Assembly: GCA_021781255.1 (NCBI GenBank)
Contig: JAJXXG010001261.1
Coordinates: forward strand, 1 to 5,295
Length of the DNA: 5,295 bases
Source: Acidobacteriota bacterium
GTDB taxonomy: Bacteria > Acidobacteriota > Terriglobia > Terriglobales > Acidobacteriaceae
Direction: 5' to 3'
The notes beneath the pieces are model-generated. The model was not told where the DNA came from, made no database searches, and was given only the letters and a program-made list of their open reading frames with translations. The translations under genes and the position numbers were made by a program. This document shows positions 1 through 5,295 of this stretch, in pieces; position 1 is the stretch's first letter, and each line of letters begins with the position of its first letter.

Positions 1-2
1 TC

Positions 3-659
3 ATCCATCTTTGGCGCGAGTGCCTGGGGCGCGGCCAGGAACCGTCTCCCGATGCCATCGCCGAAGCCAGGCGCCACACCGGAATGGAGCGCGTGCACTT
101 CGACGAGGCCGCGCGCACCGTGCGCTTCGAGAGCGCCGCCATGAGTCTTGATCTCGGCGGCTTCGGCAAGGGCTACGCTCTCGATCGCATCGCCGAGGGC
201 TTGCGCTCGCAAGGCGTCGAGCAGGCGCTGCTGAGCTTTGGCGAAAGCTCGATCACCGTCCTCGGCGCCCATCCCCACGGGCCTGCTTGGCCGGTCGGTA
301 TCGCGGACCTGTTTGAGCCCTCGCGCACCGTGCACACCTTTCATCTCAAGGATGCTTCGCTCTCTTCGTCGGGAACGGCTCCATTCAACCGCATGGCCGG
401 GCCCGGGGAACACGGCCCGGTTGCCGGCCGGATTATCGCCCCGCACAACGGGCGGCCCATCGAAGGGTTTCGCACCATGTCGGCCGCAACCCTCAGCGCA
501 ACCGACGCTGAGGTGCTTTCCACAGCACTGCTCGTCACCCCCGAAAGCAAGCGCGCCGCGCTGCTTGCCCAGTTCTCCAGCGTCTCCGCGACAGAAATTG
601 TCTATCACCCCTGCGAGCGGGATCACCAGGCTTGCATCCAATGGCAATATGGACTCTGA
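3..659 (+). CDS. apbE: ApbE-like FAD:protein FMN transferase, 5'-truncated by window edge
   Basis: ApbE enzymes move FMN from FAD onto a Ser/Thr of target proteins, usually outside the cytoplasm and with Mg2+. The frame is open from base 3, so the 219 codons seen are the C-terminal two thirds of a protein that usually has 300-350 residues; the start and any export signal are off-window. An ATG at 84 is internal, because family-like sequence precedes the core. Seen in order: the hallmark DLGGFGKGYALD (bases 150-185), a FGESS turn (237-251) where many members have GGD, an SSSGT segment near 370, IIAPHNGRP in place of the usual H-I-x-DP-x-TG, and TDAEVLSTAL, which keeps the Asp and Thr expected to bind metal. 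The Asp-to-Ala change in the DP motif is unusual. The 3' end overlaps the next gene by 11 bp. The family call is firm; transferase activity is inferred. Confidence 0.85.
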   Translation: MHLWRECLGRGQEPSPDAIAEARRHTGMERVHFDEAARTVRFESAAMSLDLGGFGKGYALDRIAEGLRSQGVEQALLSFGESSITVLGAHPHGPAWPVGIADLFEPSRTVHTFHLKDASLSSSGTAPFNRMAGPGEHGPVAGRIIAPHNGRPIEGFRTMSAATLSATDAEVLSTALLVTPESKRAALLAQFSSVSATEIVYHPCERDHQACIQWQYGL

Positions 660-1968
660 ATTTTCGCCTCTTGCTTCGCCCGCGCCGCAAGGCCGCGCGC
701 AGCGCCGTGAGTTCCTCAAGCGGCTGGCTGTCGTGGCGAGCTCATCGGCGCTGCTTGCCGACCTGCCGTGGTGGACGCCGCTGCGCGCCGAGCCCGTAGG
801 CAACTCGCCCGCCGACCGCGTGCGCCTGGGTCTCATCGGCGCGGGCACGCGCGGCAGCTTTCTTCTCGCCAACCTCCTGCAAACGCCCGGCGTTGAAATC
901 GCGGCCCTCTGCGACGACTACCCGCCGCATCTTGAGGCAGCTCTGGCCAAGGTAAAAGGCGCCAGAGGCTTCTCTGACCACCGCCAGATGCTTGACATGC
1001 CCGACCTCGACGGCGTGCTCATCGCCGTGCCTCTCTTCCTGCACGCGCCCATCTGCCTGGATGCCTTCGCGGCCGGCAAGCATGTCTTTTGCGAAAAGAG
1101 CCTTGCTTACTCCATTGCGGAGTGTCAGGCCATCGCGGATGCGCACCGCGGCAGCGGCAAGGTCTTCCAGATCGGGCATCAGCGCATGTTCAGCCCCGTG
1201 TTCTTGCGCGCGCTGCAACTGGTGCGCGACGGGCGGATCGGGCCCATCACCCAGATGCGCGCCTACTGGCACCGCAACGGCAACTGGCGCAATCCCGTCC
1301 CGGCTACCGGGCCCGATCCAAGCCCGTTTCCGAGCCTCGAACGCCGCTTGAACTGGCGGCTCTACCTCGACTACTCGCGCGGGCTCATGACCGAACTCGC
1401 GTCGCATCACATCCAGGTGGCAAACTGGTTTCTTGACGCGCATCCCGTCAGTTGCGCCGGCTACGGCAGCATCAACTACTGGAAAGACGGTCGCGAGGTC
1501 TACGACAACGTCAACGTGGTCTATCGCTACGCCAACGGCACGCAGGTCGTCTACGACTCGCTCATCAGCAATCGGTTCTACGGCATGGAAGTGCAGATCA
1601 TGGGACCGGAGGGCACCATCGAGGCGGAAACGGGCAAAATCTTCTCCGAGAATCCGCCGCCGGCGCCCGGCATCGTGCAGCTCATCAACGGCATCGAACA
1701 CGGATTTTTCAGCGCGGTTCCCATCGGCGGGCCAAGCTGGGTTCCGGAGCTCAAGAAAGACACCAAAGGCAGCTACCTGGTGCAGGACCAAAGCACGGAT
1801 GATGGAACGGCAATCTCCATGGCCGCCTTTGCCAACTCCATTCGCGCCAACAAGCCCATCCCGGGCATGATGGAGCAGGCGTGCCGATCCGGCGTAAGCG
1901 TCCTGATGGGTCACAACGCCATGGAGCAGCAGCAGGAGATCGCCTGGCCGGAGGGATTCAGAGAATGA
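649..1968 (+). CDS. Tat-exported Gfo/Idh/MocA family oxidoreductase
   Basis: A predicted NAD(P)-dependent oxidoreductase of 439 residues, probably acting on a sugar or polyol; the substrate cannot be read from sequence. The ATG at 649 is chosen because it puts a twin-arginine signal at the N terminus: QRREFLKRL (residues 18-26), then a hydrophobic stretch to about 40 and a possible cleavage after LRA (45-47). The frame is open further upstream but that part overlaps apbE. No clear ribosome site precedes 649, so coupling to apbE translation is likely. The Rossmann fold begins at VRLGLIGAGTRG (58-69). The family EKP motif reads EKS here (149-151), keeping the catalytic-type Lys. GHQRMF (176-181) and MTELASHHIQVANW (247-260) follow, the latter carrying the usual active-site His region. 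Like the Tat-exported glucose-fructose oxidoreductase of Zymomonas, it may fold with its nucleotide bound before export; this is inference. Confidence 0.9.
   Translation: MDSEFSPLASPAPQGRAQRREFLKRLAVVASSSALLADLPWWTPLRAEPVGNSPADRVRLGLIGAGTRGSFLLANLLQTPGVEIAALCDDYPPHLEAALAKVKGARGFSDHRQMLDMPDLDGVLIAVPLFLHAPICLDAFAAGKHVFCEKSLAYSIAECQAIADAHRGSGKVFQIGHQRMFSPVFLRALQLVRDGRIGPITQMRAYWHRNGNWRNPVPATGPDPSPFPSLERRLNWRLYLDYSRGLMTELASHHIQVANWFLDAHPVSCAGYGSINYWKDGREVYDNVNVVYRYANGTQVVYDSLISNRFYGMEVQIMGPEGTIEAETGKIFSENPPPAPGIVQLINGIEHGFFSAVPIGGPSWVPELKKDTKGSYLVQDQSTDDGTAISMAAFANSIRANKPIPGMMEQACRSGVSVLMGHNAMEQQQEIAWPEGFRE
680..789 (+). other. Twin-arginine (Tat) signal peptide coding segment
   Basis: This segment encodes roughly residues 11-47 of the oxidoreductase: a polar n-region, the RRxFLK-type motif RREFLK at residues 19-24, an Ala/Val/Ser/Leu-rich h-region (about 26-39), and a likely cleavage point after Arg-Ala near residue 47. 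The Rossmann domain starts about ten residues later. The motif is read directly; the exact cleavage site is a guess. Confidence 0.8.
1950..1955 (+). promoter_or_regulatory. Ribosome binding site for the 80-aa membrane protein
   Basis: GGAGGG lies nine bases before the ATG at 1965, inside the last codons of the oxidoreductase gene. It is a strong Shine-Dalgarno match and fixes the start of the small gene at 1965 rather than at the in-frame upstream ATG at 1881, which would run inside the oxidoreductase. Confidence 0.75.
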
Positions 1969-2207
1969 AAGACATCATCATCCCGGGACGTCGCATCGCC
2001 CGCGAGTTGTGGGTCTTGGCCGGCTGCTTTGCGGCCGCCGTCTGCGTCAATGTGTACGCCATTCTGCGCTTCCACACCGCCTGGAAGGAACTGATCACTA
2101 CACTGCACATCACGCTGGCGGTTGCCGCGGTCTTCTATGCGGTCCTGGCGCTCGTGCGGGCGCTTGTCTTCGGACTGATGCGCGTCTTCCGCGGAAAAGT
2201 GGCTTGA
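1965..2207 (+). CDS. Small conserved-looking protein with two transmembrane helices, function unknown
   Basis: This 80-residue protein starts at an ATG that shares ATGA with the stop of the oxidoreductase and has GGAGGG nine bases upstream, so translation is very likely and coupled. A short basic N terminus (MKDIIIPGRRIARELW) leads into a first hydrophobic helix (about residues 15-36). A polar turn with FHTAWKEL (about 37-44) follows, then a second helix (about 48-71) and a short basic tail (RVFRGKVA). The charge pattern suggests both termini are cytoplasmic with the turn outside, where the exported oxidoreductase would be. I cannot name a family. I have an impression, not a search result, that similar small proteins sit beside Gfo/Idh/MocA and ApbE genes in Bacteroidota. 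Possible roles are a membrane anchor or partner of the neighbouring enzymes. Confidence 0.8.
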   Translation: MKDIIIPGRRIARELWVLAGCFAAAVCVNVYAILRFHTAWKELITTLHITLAVAAVFYAVLALVRALVFGLMRVFRGKVA

Positions 2208-2219
2208 TCCTCCGCGCCG

Positions 2220-2262
2220 TCCGGGTTCGGTGCGGAAGCTTTGCTTCCCGCGCTGAACCGGA
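2220..2262 (+). repeat. Long imperfect hairpin after the three-gene operon; possible terminator
   Basis: A perfect inner stem GGAAGC / GCTTCC (2234-2239 with 2243-2248, loop TTT) is extended by imperfect outer pairing of TCCGG-TTC-type arms (2220-2228 with 2255-2262) with small bulges. It lies 12 bp after the stop of the small membrane protein gene. No T-run follows, so it is not a textbook intrinsic terminator. It may be a structured 3' end, a weak terminator or an RNA-stability element. Confidence 0.45.
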
Positions 2263-2383
2263 TGCGCGCCGCTGTCTTCGCCGCATCGGATTTCAGGCAA
2301 TCTTCATCTTGACTCGCGTATAGTCGATGGGCGGTTGGGTAGTACTGGGTCCGAATCAAAACACAGGGAATTTCGATCCGTTT

Positions 2384-2391
2384 GAAAGAGG
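2384..2391 (+). promoter_or_regulatory. Ribosome binding site for the beta-propeller gene
   Basis: GAAAGAGG ends seven bases before the ATG at 2399. It decides the start: the earlier in-frame ATG at 2327 lacks such a site and would put 24 polar residues ahead of a clean signal peptide. Confidence 0.65.
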
Positions 2392-2398
2392 CACAGCC

Positions 2399-3490
2399 AT
2401 GTCGTTCAAGCCAATTGCCGCAACGGTGTTTTCACTCTTTCTCCCACTTGCGGGACTTGCCCGCGCGCAGTCCGGCGGCCCCTATCAGGTGCAAAAGATC
2501 CAGATCGTCGGCGGCGACGGCGGATTCGATTACGTAACCGCCGATCCCGACGGCCGCAATCTGTACGTTGCGCGTTCCGGCAAGGACGGCCACATCGGCG
2601 TCTTCAATCTCGACACCCTCGCGCAGGTCGGCGACATTCCCGGCATCAGCGCGCACGGCGCGGCGGTGGACACCGCCACAGGCCACGGATTCGCAACCTC
2701 CAATCCGATAACGATGTTCGACGCAAAGACCTTCGCCATTATCAAGAAGATCGATGTCCAGGGACACCCAGACGGCTACCTGGACGATCCCTACCACCAC
2801 CGCTTCTACATCCTCAGCCACGCTGAGCCCAACGTCACCGTGCTCGACGACAAGGATGGCTCGATCCTCGGCGCCATCGACATTGGCGGCGCGCCCGAGC
2901 AGGCCGTACTCGACGGCAACGGCAAGATCTACGTCGATATCGAGGACAAGGCCGCCATCGCCGTGATCGATACCAATGCGATGAAGATGGTCGGCCGCTA
3001 CGATCTCGCCAGCCGCGGCGGCGGTTGTGCCGGCCTGGCTCTCGATGCAAAGAACGGCATCCTCTTTGCCGCCTGCCGCGAAAAGAACAACATGATCATC
3101 CTCTCGGCTGCCGATGGCCATATCATCACCGACCTGCCGACCGGCGTGGGCTGCGACGGCGCCACATTCAATCCCGAGACCATGGAAGTCTTCAGTTCCC
3201 AGGGCGACGGAACACTGACGGTCATCAAGGAAAACTCACCCACAAGCTTCGTCGTCGAGCAGACCGTCTTTACGCCGCTGCGCGCCAAGACCATCACGCT
3301 CGACACCAAAACCGGAAACATGTTTCTGATCACCGCCGAATACGGGCCGACCCCGGCGCAACCGGCGCCTGAGCCCACGGCGGCGCGCCCTGCGGGCGGC
3401 CCTCCTGCATTCATGCGCGGACCGCGCCCGCCCATGATCCCCCACTCCTTCCAGATCATCGAGGTAGGCAAAAACGCGCAAGGAAATTGA
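2399..3490 (+). CDS. Secreted YncE/YVTN-type beta-propeller protein
   Basis: This 363-residue exported protein has a Sec signal peptide (residues 1-23, hydrophobic core about 6-21, likely cleaved in ARA/Q). The mature part is built of repeats of about 40 residues of the form D-x-x-x-G-x-x-Y-V followed by a short VxD strand and turn. Examples are FDYVTADPDGRNLYVA (43-58) and the later segments AVLDGNGKIYVDI, LALDAKNGILFAA and ITLDTKTGNMFLI. This pattern is typical of YncE-like six- or seven-bladed propellers, which mostly act as binding scaffolds in the periplasm; a catalytic role is not indicated. Residues 317-348 are Pro/Ala/Arg-rich, and a final strand HSFQIIEV follows, so the low-complexity part looks like a loop in the closing blade. 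The gene stands alone between a 191-bp spacer and a convergent neighbour. Its ligand is unknown. Confidence 0.85.
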   Translation: MSFKPIAATVFSLFLPLAGLARAQSGGPYQVQKIQIVGGDGGFDYVTADPDGRNLYVARSGKDGHIGVFNLDTLAQVGDIPGISAHGAAVDTATGHGFATSNPITMFDAKTFAIIKKIDVQGHPDGYLDDPYHHRFYILSHAEPNVTVLDDKDGSILGAIDIGGAPEQAVLDGNGKIYVDIEDKAAIAVIDTNAMKMVGRYDLASRGGGCAGLALDAKNGILFAACREKNNMIILSAADGHIITDLPTGVGCDGATFNPETMEVFSSQGDGTLTVIKENSPTSFVVEQTVFTPLRAKTITLDTKTGNMFLITAEYGPTPAQPAPEPTAARPAGGPPAFMRGPRPPMIPHSFQIIEVGKNAQGN

Positions 3491-3841
3491 CATGTCGGCA
3501 TGCCATGATTCACATGTGCGCGACGGACACAGCGATCGACGAGCGATATCAATGGGTCTGGTCCTATAAGCCCACCGCGGAACGCCCAAAGGTGTCATGG
3601 CCGGACTCCGCAGCATCTTTCGCCTGTCCAGCCACGTGACCGCCGTGCCGGAGATGCTCGCAAGCTACCGCGCAAGGAGCCAGAAGCTTCCGGATTCAGG
3701 CCGCGGTGCGCGTAGCCAATCGCTCGTTGCAGCCTCGGTTTTCCGAGTCCTCACCGTCGGCGGCACTCGAAGAAGCGCGGCCGCTCACCGAGAGGCGAAC
3801 CTCACGCAGGCAGCTACGAAAGGCATTTTCGCCTCGATGAG
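3491..3841. other. Convergent intergenic region with no convincing gene
   Basis: About 350 bp separate the ends of the beta-propeller gene and kdsB. The start is rich in CATG palindromes (3490-3517). A short open frame (3505-3639, 44 codons) has no ribosome site and no recognisable content. A near-perfect 14-bp palindrome around GAAGCTTC (3680-3693) and a small hairpin CTCGG-TTTT-CCGAG (3734-3747) are present, neither followed by a T-run. I see no tRNA, no transposase remnant and no recognisable gene fragment. Confidence 0.6.
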
Positions 3842-3842
3842 C
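3783..3842 (-). repeat. Interrupted inverted repeat at the 3' end of kdsB; possible terminator
   Basis: GAGGCGAA (3792-3799) pairs with TTCGCCTC (3828-3835), and just outside it GCTCA (3783-3787) pairs with TGAGC (3838-3842). That gives 13 paired bases around a 28-base loop, with a small asymmetric internal bulge. The outer arm touches the kdsB stop codon at 3842-3844. There is no T-run on either side, so its role as a terminator is only a possibility. Confidence 0.4.
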
Positions 3843-4594
3843 TACGCGCGCGCGCTTCCATCAACGATGGTCTCGAGCATGGCTTCAGCCCGCGCCAGAT
3901 CCTCCTCCGTGTCCACGCCGATGGTGTCGCGCGGCGCTTCAGCCACGTAGATCGCAATACCGTTTTCAAGCAAACGCAGTTGCTCCAGCCGCTCCAGCTT
4001 TTCCAGCGGCGACGGCGCAAGCGCGGCGAAGCGATCGAGAGCGTCCTTGCGATACGCGTAGATGCCGAGATGCTTGCGATAGCCCCTGAAGCCCGTCTGG
4101 TCGCGGTCCCGGGGAATGGTGGCGCGCGAAAAGTAGAGCGCCCGGCCATCGAGAGCCGTCACGACCTTGACCGCGTTAGGATTCGCAAACTCATCCTCCG
4201 GACAGCGCACGGACAGTGTGCTCACTTCCACCTCGGGCCGCGCAAACAGGGCGAGCAGCGGCGGGAAAAAATCCGGCGTCAGCGTCGGCTCGTCGCCCTG
4301 AATGTTCACGTAGATGTCGGCCTCGATCTGGCGTGCCACCTCCCTCACCCGATCGCTGCCGCTGGCGCACGCAGGCGAGGTCATCACCACGGGAATGGCT
4401 CGCGCGCGACATGCCGTGGCAACTTCTTCGGCATCGGTGGCAACCACCACGGGACTCATCAGGCCGCTGGCGTTGGCCGCGCGCCAGACCCACTCCACCA
4501 TGGGCCGGCCGGCTATTGGCCGCAGCACCTTGCGCGCCATGCGCGTCGACTGCAGCCGCGCAGGGATCACCCCTGCGATACGAAGGGATCTCAT
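3842..4594 (-). CDS. kdsB: 3-deoxy-manno-octulosonate cytidylyltransferase (CMP-Kdo synthetase)
   Basis: KdsB activates Kdo with CTP to form CMP-Kdo and pyrophosphate in the cytoplasm, supplying the inner core sugar of lipopolysaccharide. The protein has 250 residues, the normal family length. Seen in order: the nucleotide-binding start GVIPARLQSTR (8-18) with Lys22, where the usual STRLPGK reads STRMARK; IAGRPM (27-32); VVVATDAEEV (49-58); TSPACASGSDR (72-82); VNIQGDEP (96-103), whose Asp101 should bind Mg2+; then ALYFSRATIPRDR, KHLGIYAYR, SPLEKLERLEQLRLLENG, and GVDTEEDL with Asp228 as the expected second metal ligand. The ATG at 4594 gives the usual short N terminus. No clear Shine-Dalgarno precedes it. 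It lies 90 bp downstream of an azoR-like gene on the same strand; I see no other Kdo pathway gene. Confidence 0.95.
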   Translation of the reverse strand: MRSLRIAGVIPARLQSTRMARKVLRPIAGRPMVEWVWRAANASGLMSPVVVATDAEEVATACRARAIPVVMTSPACASGSDRVREVARQIEADIYVNIQGDEPTLTPDFFPPLLALFARPEVEVSTLSVRCPEDEFANPNAVKVVTALDGRALYFSRATIPRDRDQTGFRGYRKHLGIYAYRKDALDRFAALAPSPLEKLERLEQLRLLENGIAIYVAEAPRDTIGVDTEEDLARAEAMLETIVDGSARA

Positions 4595-4684
4595 GCAGTC
4601 GAGTGTAAATGGGCGCAGCAGCTTCGTAGTCGCAGATCCGGCGTTCCCAGGATTCCAAAATCGGCGGGTGACGCTCCGGCTGTT

Positions 4685-5295
4685 CTACCGCATCAGCGCA
4701 GCCAGCCTGGCTTCGGCGCGCGCCAGACCCTCGGCCGCCGCTTCAGGACTGCTGCTCTGATGGTCCGCGTACACAAATTCAATCTGCGTAAGCCCGATCA
4801 GGCCCAGAATCCTGCGCAGGTAAGGCTCCTGATGATCGAGTTGCTGAAACGCCGTTTTGGGCGGATAAGCGCCGCCACGCGATGAAAACACGTAGACCCG
4901 TTTGCTCGGCGGCACCAGCGGCGTCACCCCGTCGGCGGCGAATGCAAACGTACGGCCCTCTCTGACAATCAGATCGATCCACGCCTTCAACGATGCGGGG
5001 ATGGAAAGGTTCCACATCGGTGCGCCCAGCACCACCACATCGGCGGCAAGCAACTCATCCACCAGCCGGTCGGAGTAGCCAAGCGCCTCATTTTGCGCGG
5101 CGCTGCGCGTCTCCGCGGCAGTAAACGATGCATCGATGAACAGCTCATCCAGATAGGGAAAGCCCTCCAGCGACGAGTTGTGGTGGAGAACTCTGCCTTC
5201 GGGGTTCTGCCGTTTCCACTGCTCTGCAAAGGCGTTTGCAAGGCGGCTCGAAACCGATGCCGAGCGCGGGCTGGAATCGATATGGAGCAACAAGG
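4685..5295 (-). CDS. azoR: FMN-dependent NADH:quinone oxidoreductase / azoreductase (AzoR), probably 5'-truncated
   Basis: AzoR proteins are cytoplasmic flavodoxin-fold homodimers that reduce quinones and azo compounds with NADH by two-electron transfer. About 202 residues are visible, near the full family length of about 200. Counting from the TTG at 5293: LLHIDSSPRSASVSSRLA (2-19) is the FMN phosphate loop, GAPMWNLSIPASLKAWID (90-107) is the flavin-contact and dimer segment, and SSRGGAY (137-143) is the second flavin loop. LDHQEPYLRRILGLIGL follows as in the family. TTG at 5293 could be the start, but relatives usually carry two or three residues before LLHIDSS, so the true start probably lies just beyond the window. 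The stop is 90 bp before kdsB. Family assignment is firm; the physiological substrate is unknown. Confidence 0.9.
   Translation of the reverse strand, partial: LLLHIDSSPRSASVSSRLANAFAEQWKRQNPEGRVLHHNSSLEGFPYLDELFIDASFTAAETRSAAQNEALGYSDRLVDELLAADVVVLGAPMWNLSIPASLKAWIDLIVREGRTFAFAADGVTPLVPPSKRVYVFSSRGGAYPPKTAFQQLDHQEPYLRRILGLIGLTQIEFVYADHQSSSPEAAAEGLARAEARLAALMR

Noticed and set aside
742..1914. 390-codon open frame on the - strand opposite the oxidoreductase
   Set aside because: It lies wholly antisense to a gene with clear family motifs, encodes no recognisable fold and is rich in His, Val, Arg and Ala, as expected for the shadow of a GC-rich gene.
2309..2324. TTGACT (2309-2314) and TATAGT (2319-2324) as a promoter for the propeller gene
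   Set aside because: The two boxes are only four bases apart instead of about 17, and neither has a good partner at normal spacing, so I do not call a promoter although one is expected in this spacer.
2432..3121. 229-codon open frame on the - strand inside the beta-propeller gene
   Set aside because: The repeated Asp/Val/Ala-rich translation mirrors the propeller repeats; it is a shadow.
3505..3639. 44-codon open frame in the convergent spacer
   Set aside because: No Shine-Dalgarno and no recognisable sequence; a frame this short is expected by chance in GC-rich DNA.
3708..3770. tRNA-like look of GGTTTTCCGAGTCC and flanks
   Set aside because: No acceptor, D or anticodon stem can be built on either strand; only the CTCGG/CCGAG hairpin is real.
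3597..3950. 117-codon + strand open frame between the propeller gene and kdsB
   Set aside because: It runs into kdsB antisense, has no ribosome site, is Ser/Arg/Ala-rich and shows no domain.
3980..4885. 301-codon open frame on the + strand across kdsB and azoR
   Set aside because: It is antisense to two firmly identified genes and their spacer, with low-complexity Arg/His-rich translation and no motif.

Overview
The window is high-GC DNA (my estimate is low 60s percent) with densely packed genes, and it looks like a free-living Gram-negative chromosome. A CMP-Kdo synthetase implies lipopolysaccharide. The Tat-exported Gfo/Idh/MocA oxidoreductase and the secreted YncE-like propeller are protein styles I associate with Acidobacteriota (Terriglobia-like). 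That placement is a judgement from protein flavour, not a phylogenetic result. I see no mobile element, CRISPR array, tRNA or rRNA.

Left block, + strand (3-2207): three tightly packed genes. The first is the 3' two thirds of an ApbE-like flavin transferase whose start lies outside the window. The second is a Tat-signal Gfo/Idh/MocA oxidoreductase that overlaps apbE by 11 bp. The third is an 80-residue protein with two predicted membrane segments, joined to the oxidoreductase by an ATGA overlap and preceded by a good ribosome binding site. The overlaps suggest one translationally coupled operon. A plausible but unproven reading is an envelope redox unit: a periplasmic dehydrogenase, a flavin-handling enzyme and a small membrane partner. 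This is the part of the window most likely to hold an undescribed system.

Middle (2208-3490): a 191-bp spacer with a long imperfect hairpin, then a secreted YncE/YVTN-type beta-propeller protein with a Sec signal peptide and a Pro/Ala-rich insertion just before its last strand.

Convergent spacer (3491-3841): about 350 bp with no convincing gene. It holds a CATG-rich patch, small palindromes and an interrupted inverted repeat that reaches the kdsB stop codon.

Right block, - strand (3842-5295): kdsB (CMP-Kdo synthetase, complete), and upstream of it, 90 bp away, an AzoR-type FMN-dependent NADH:quinone/azo oxidoreductase whose true start is probably just past the window edge. They lie in the same direction, but their functions are not obviously linked.
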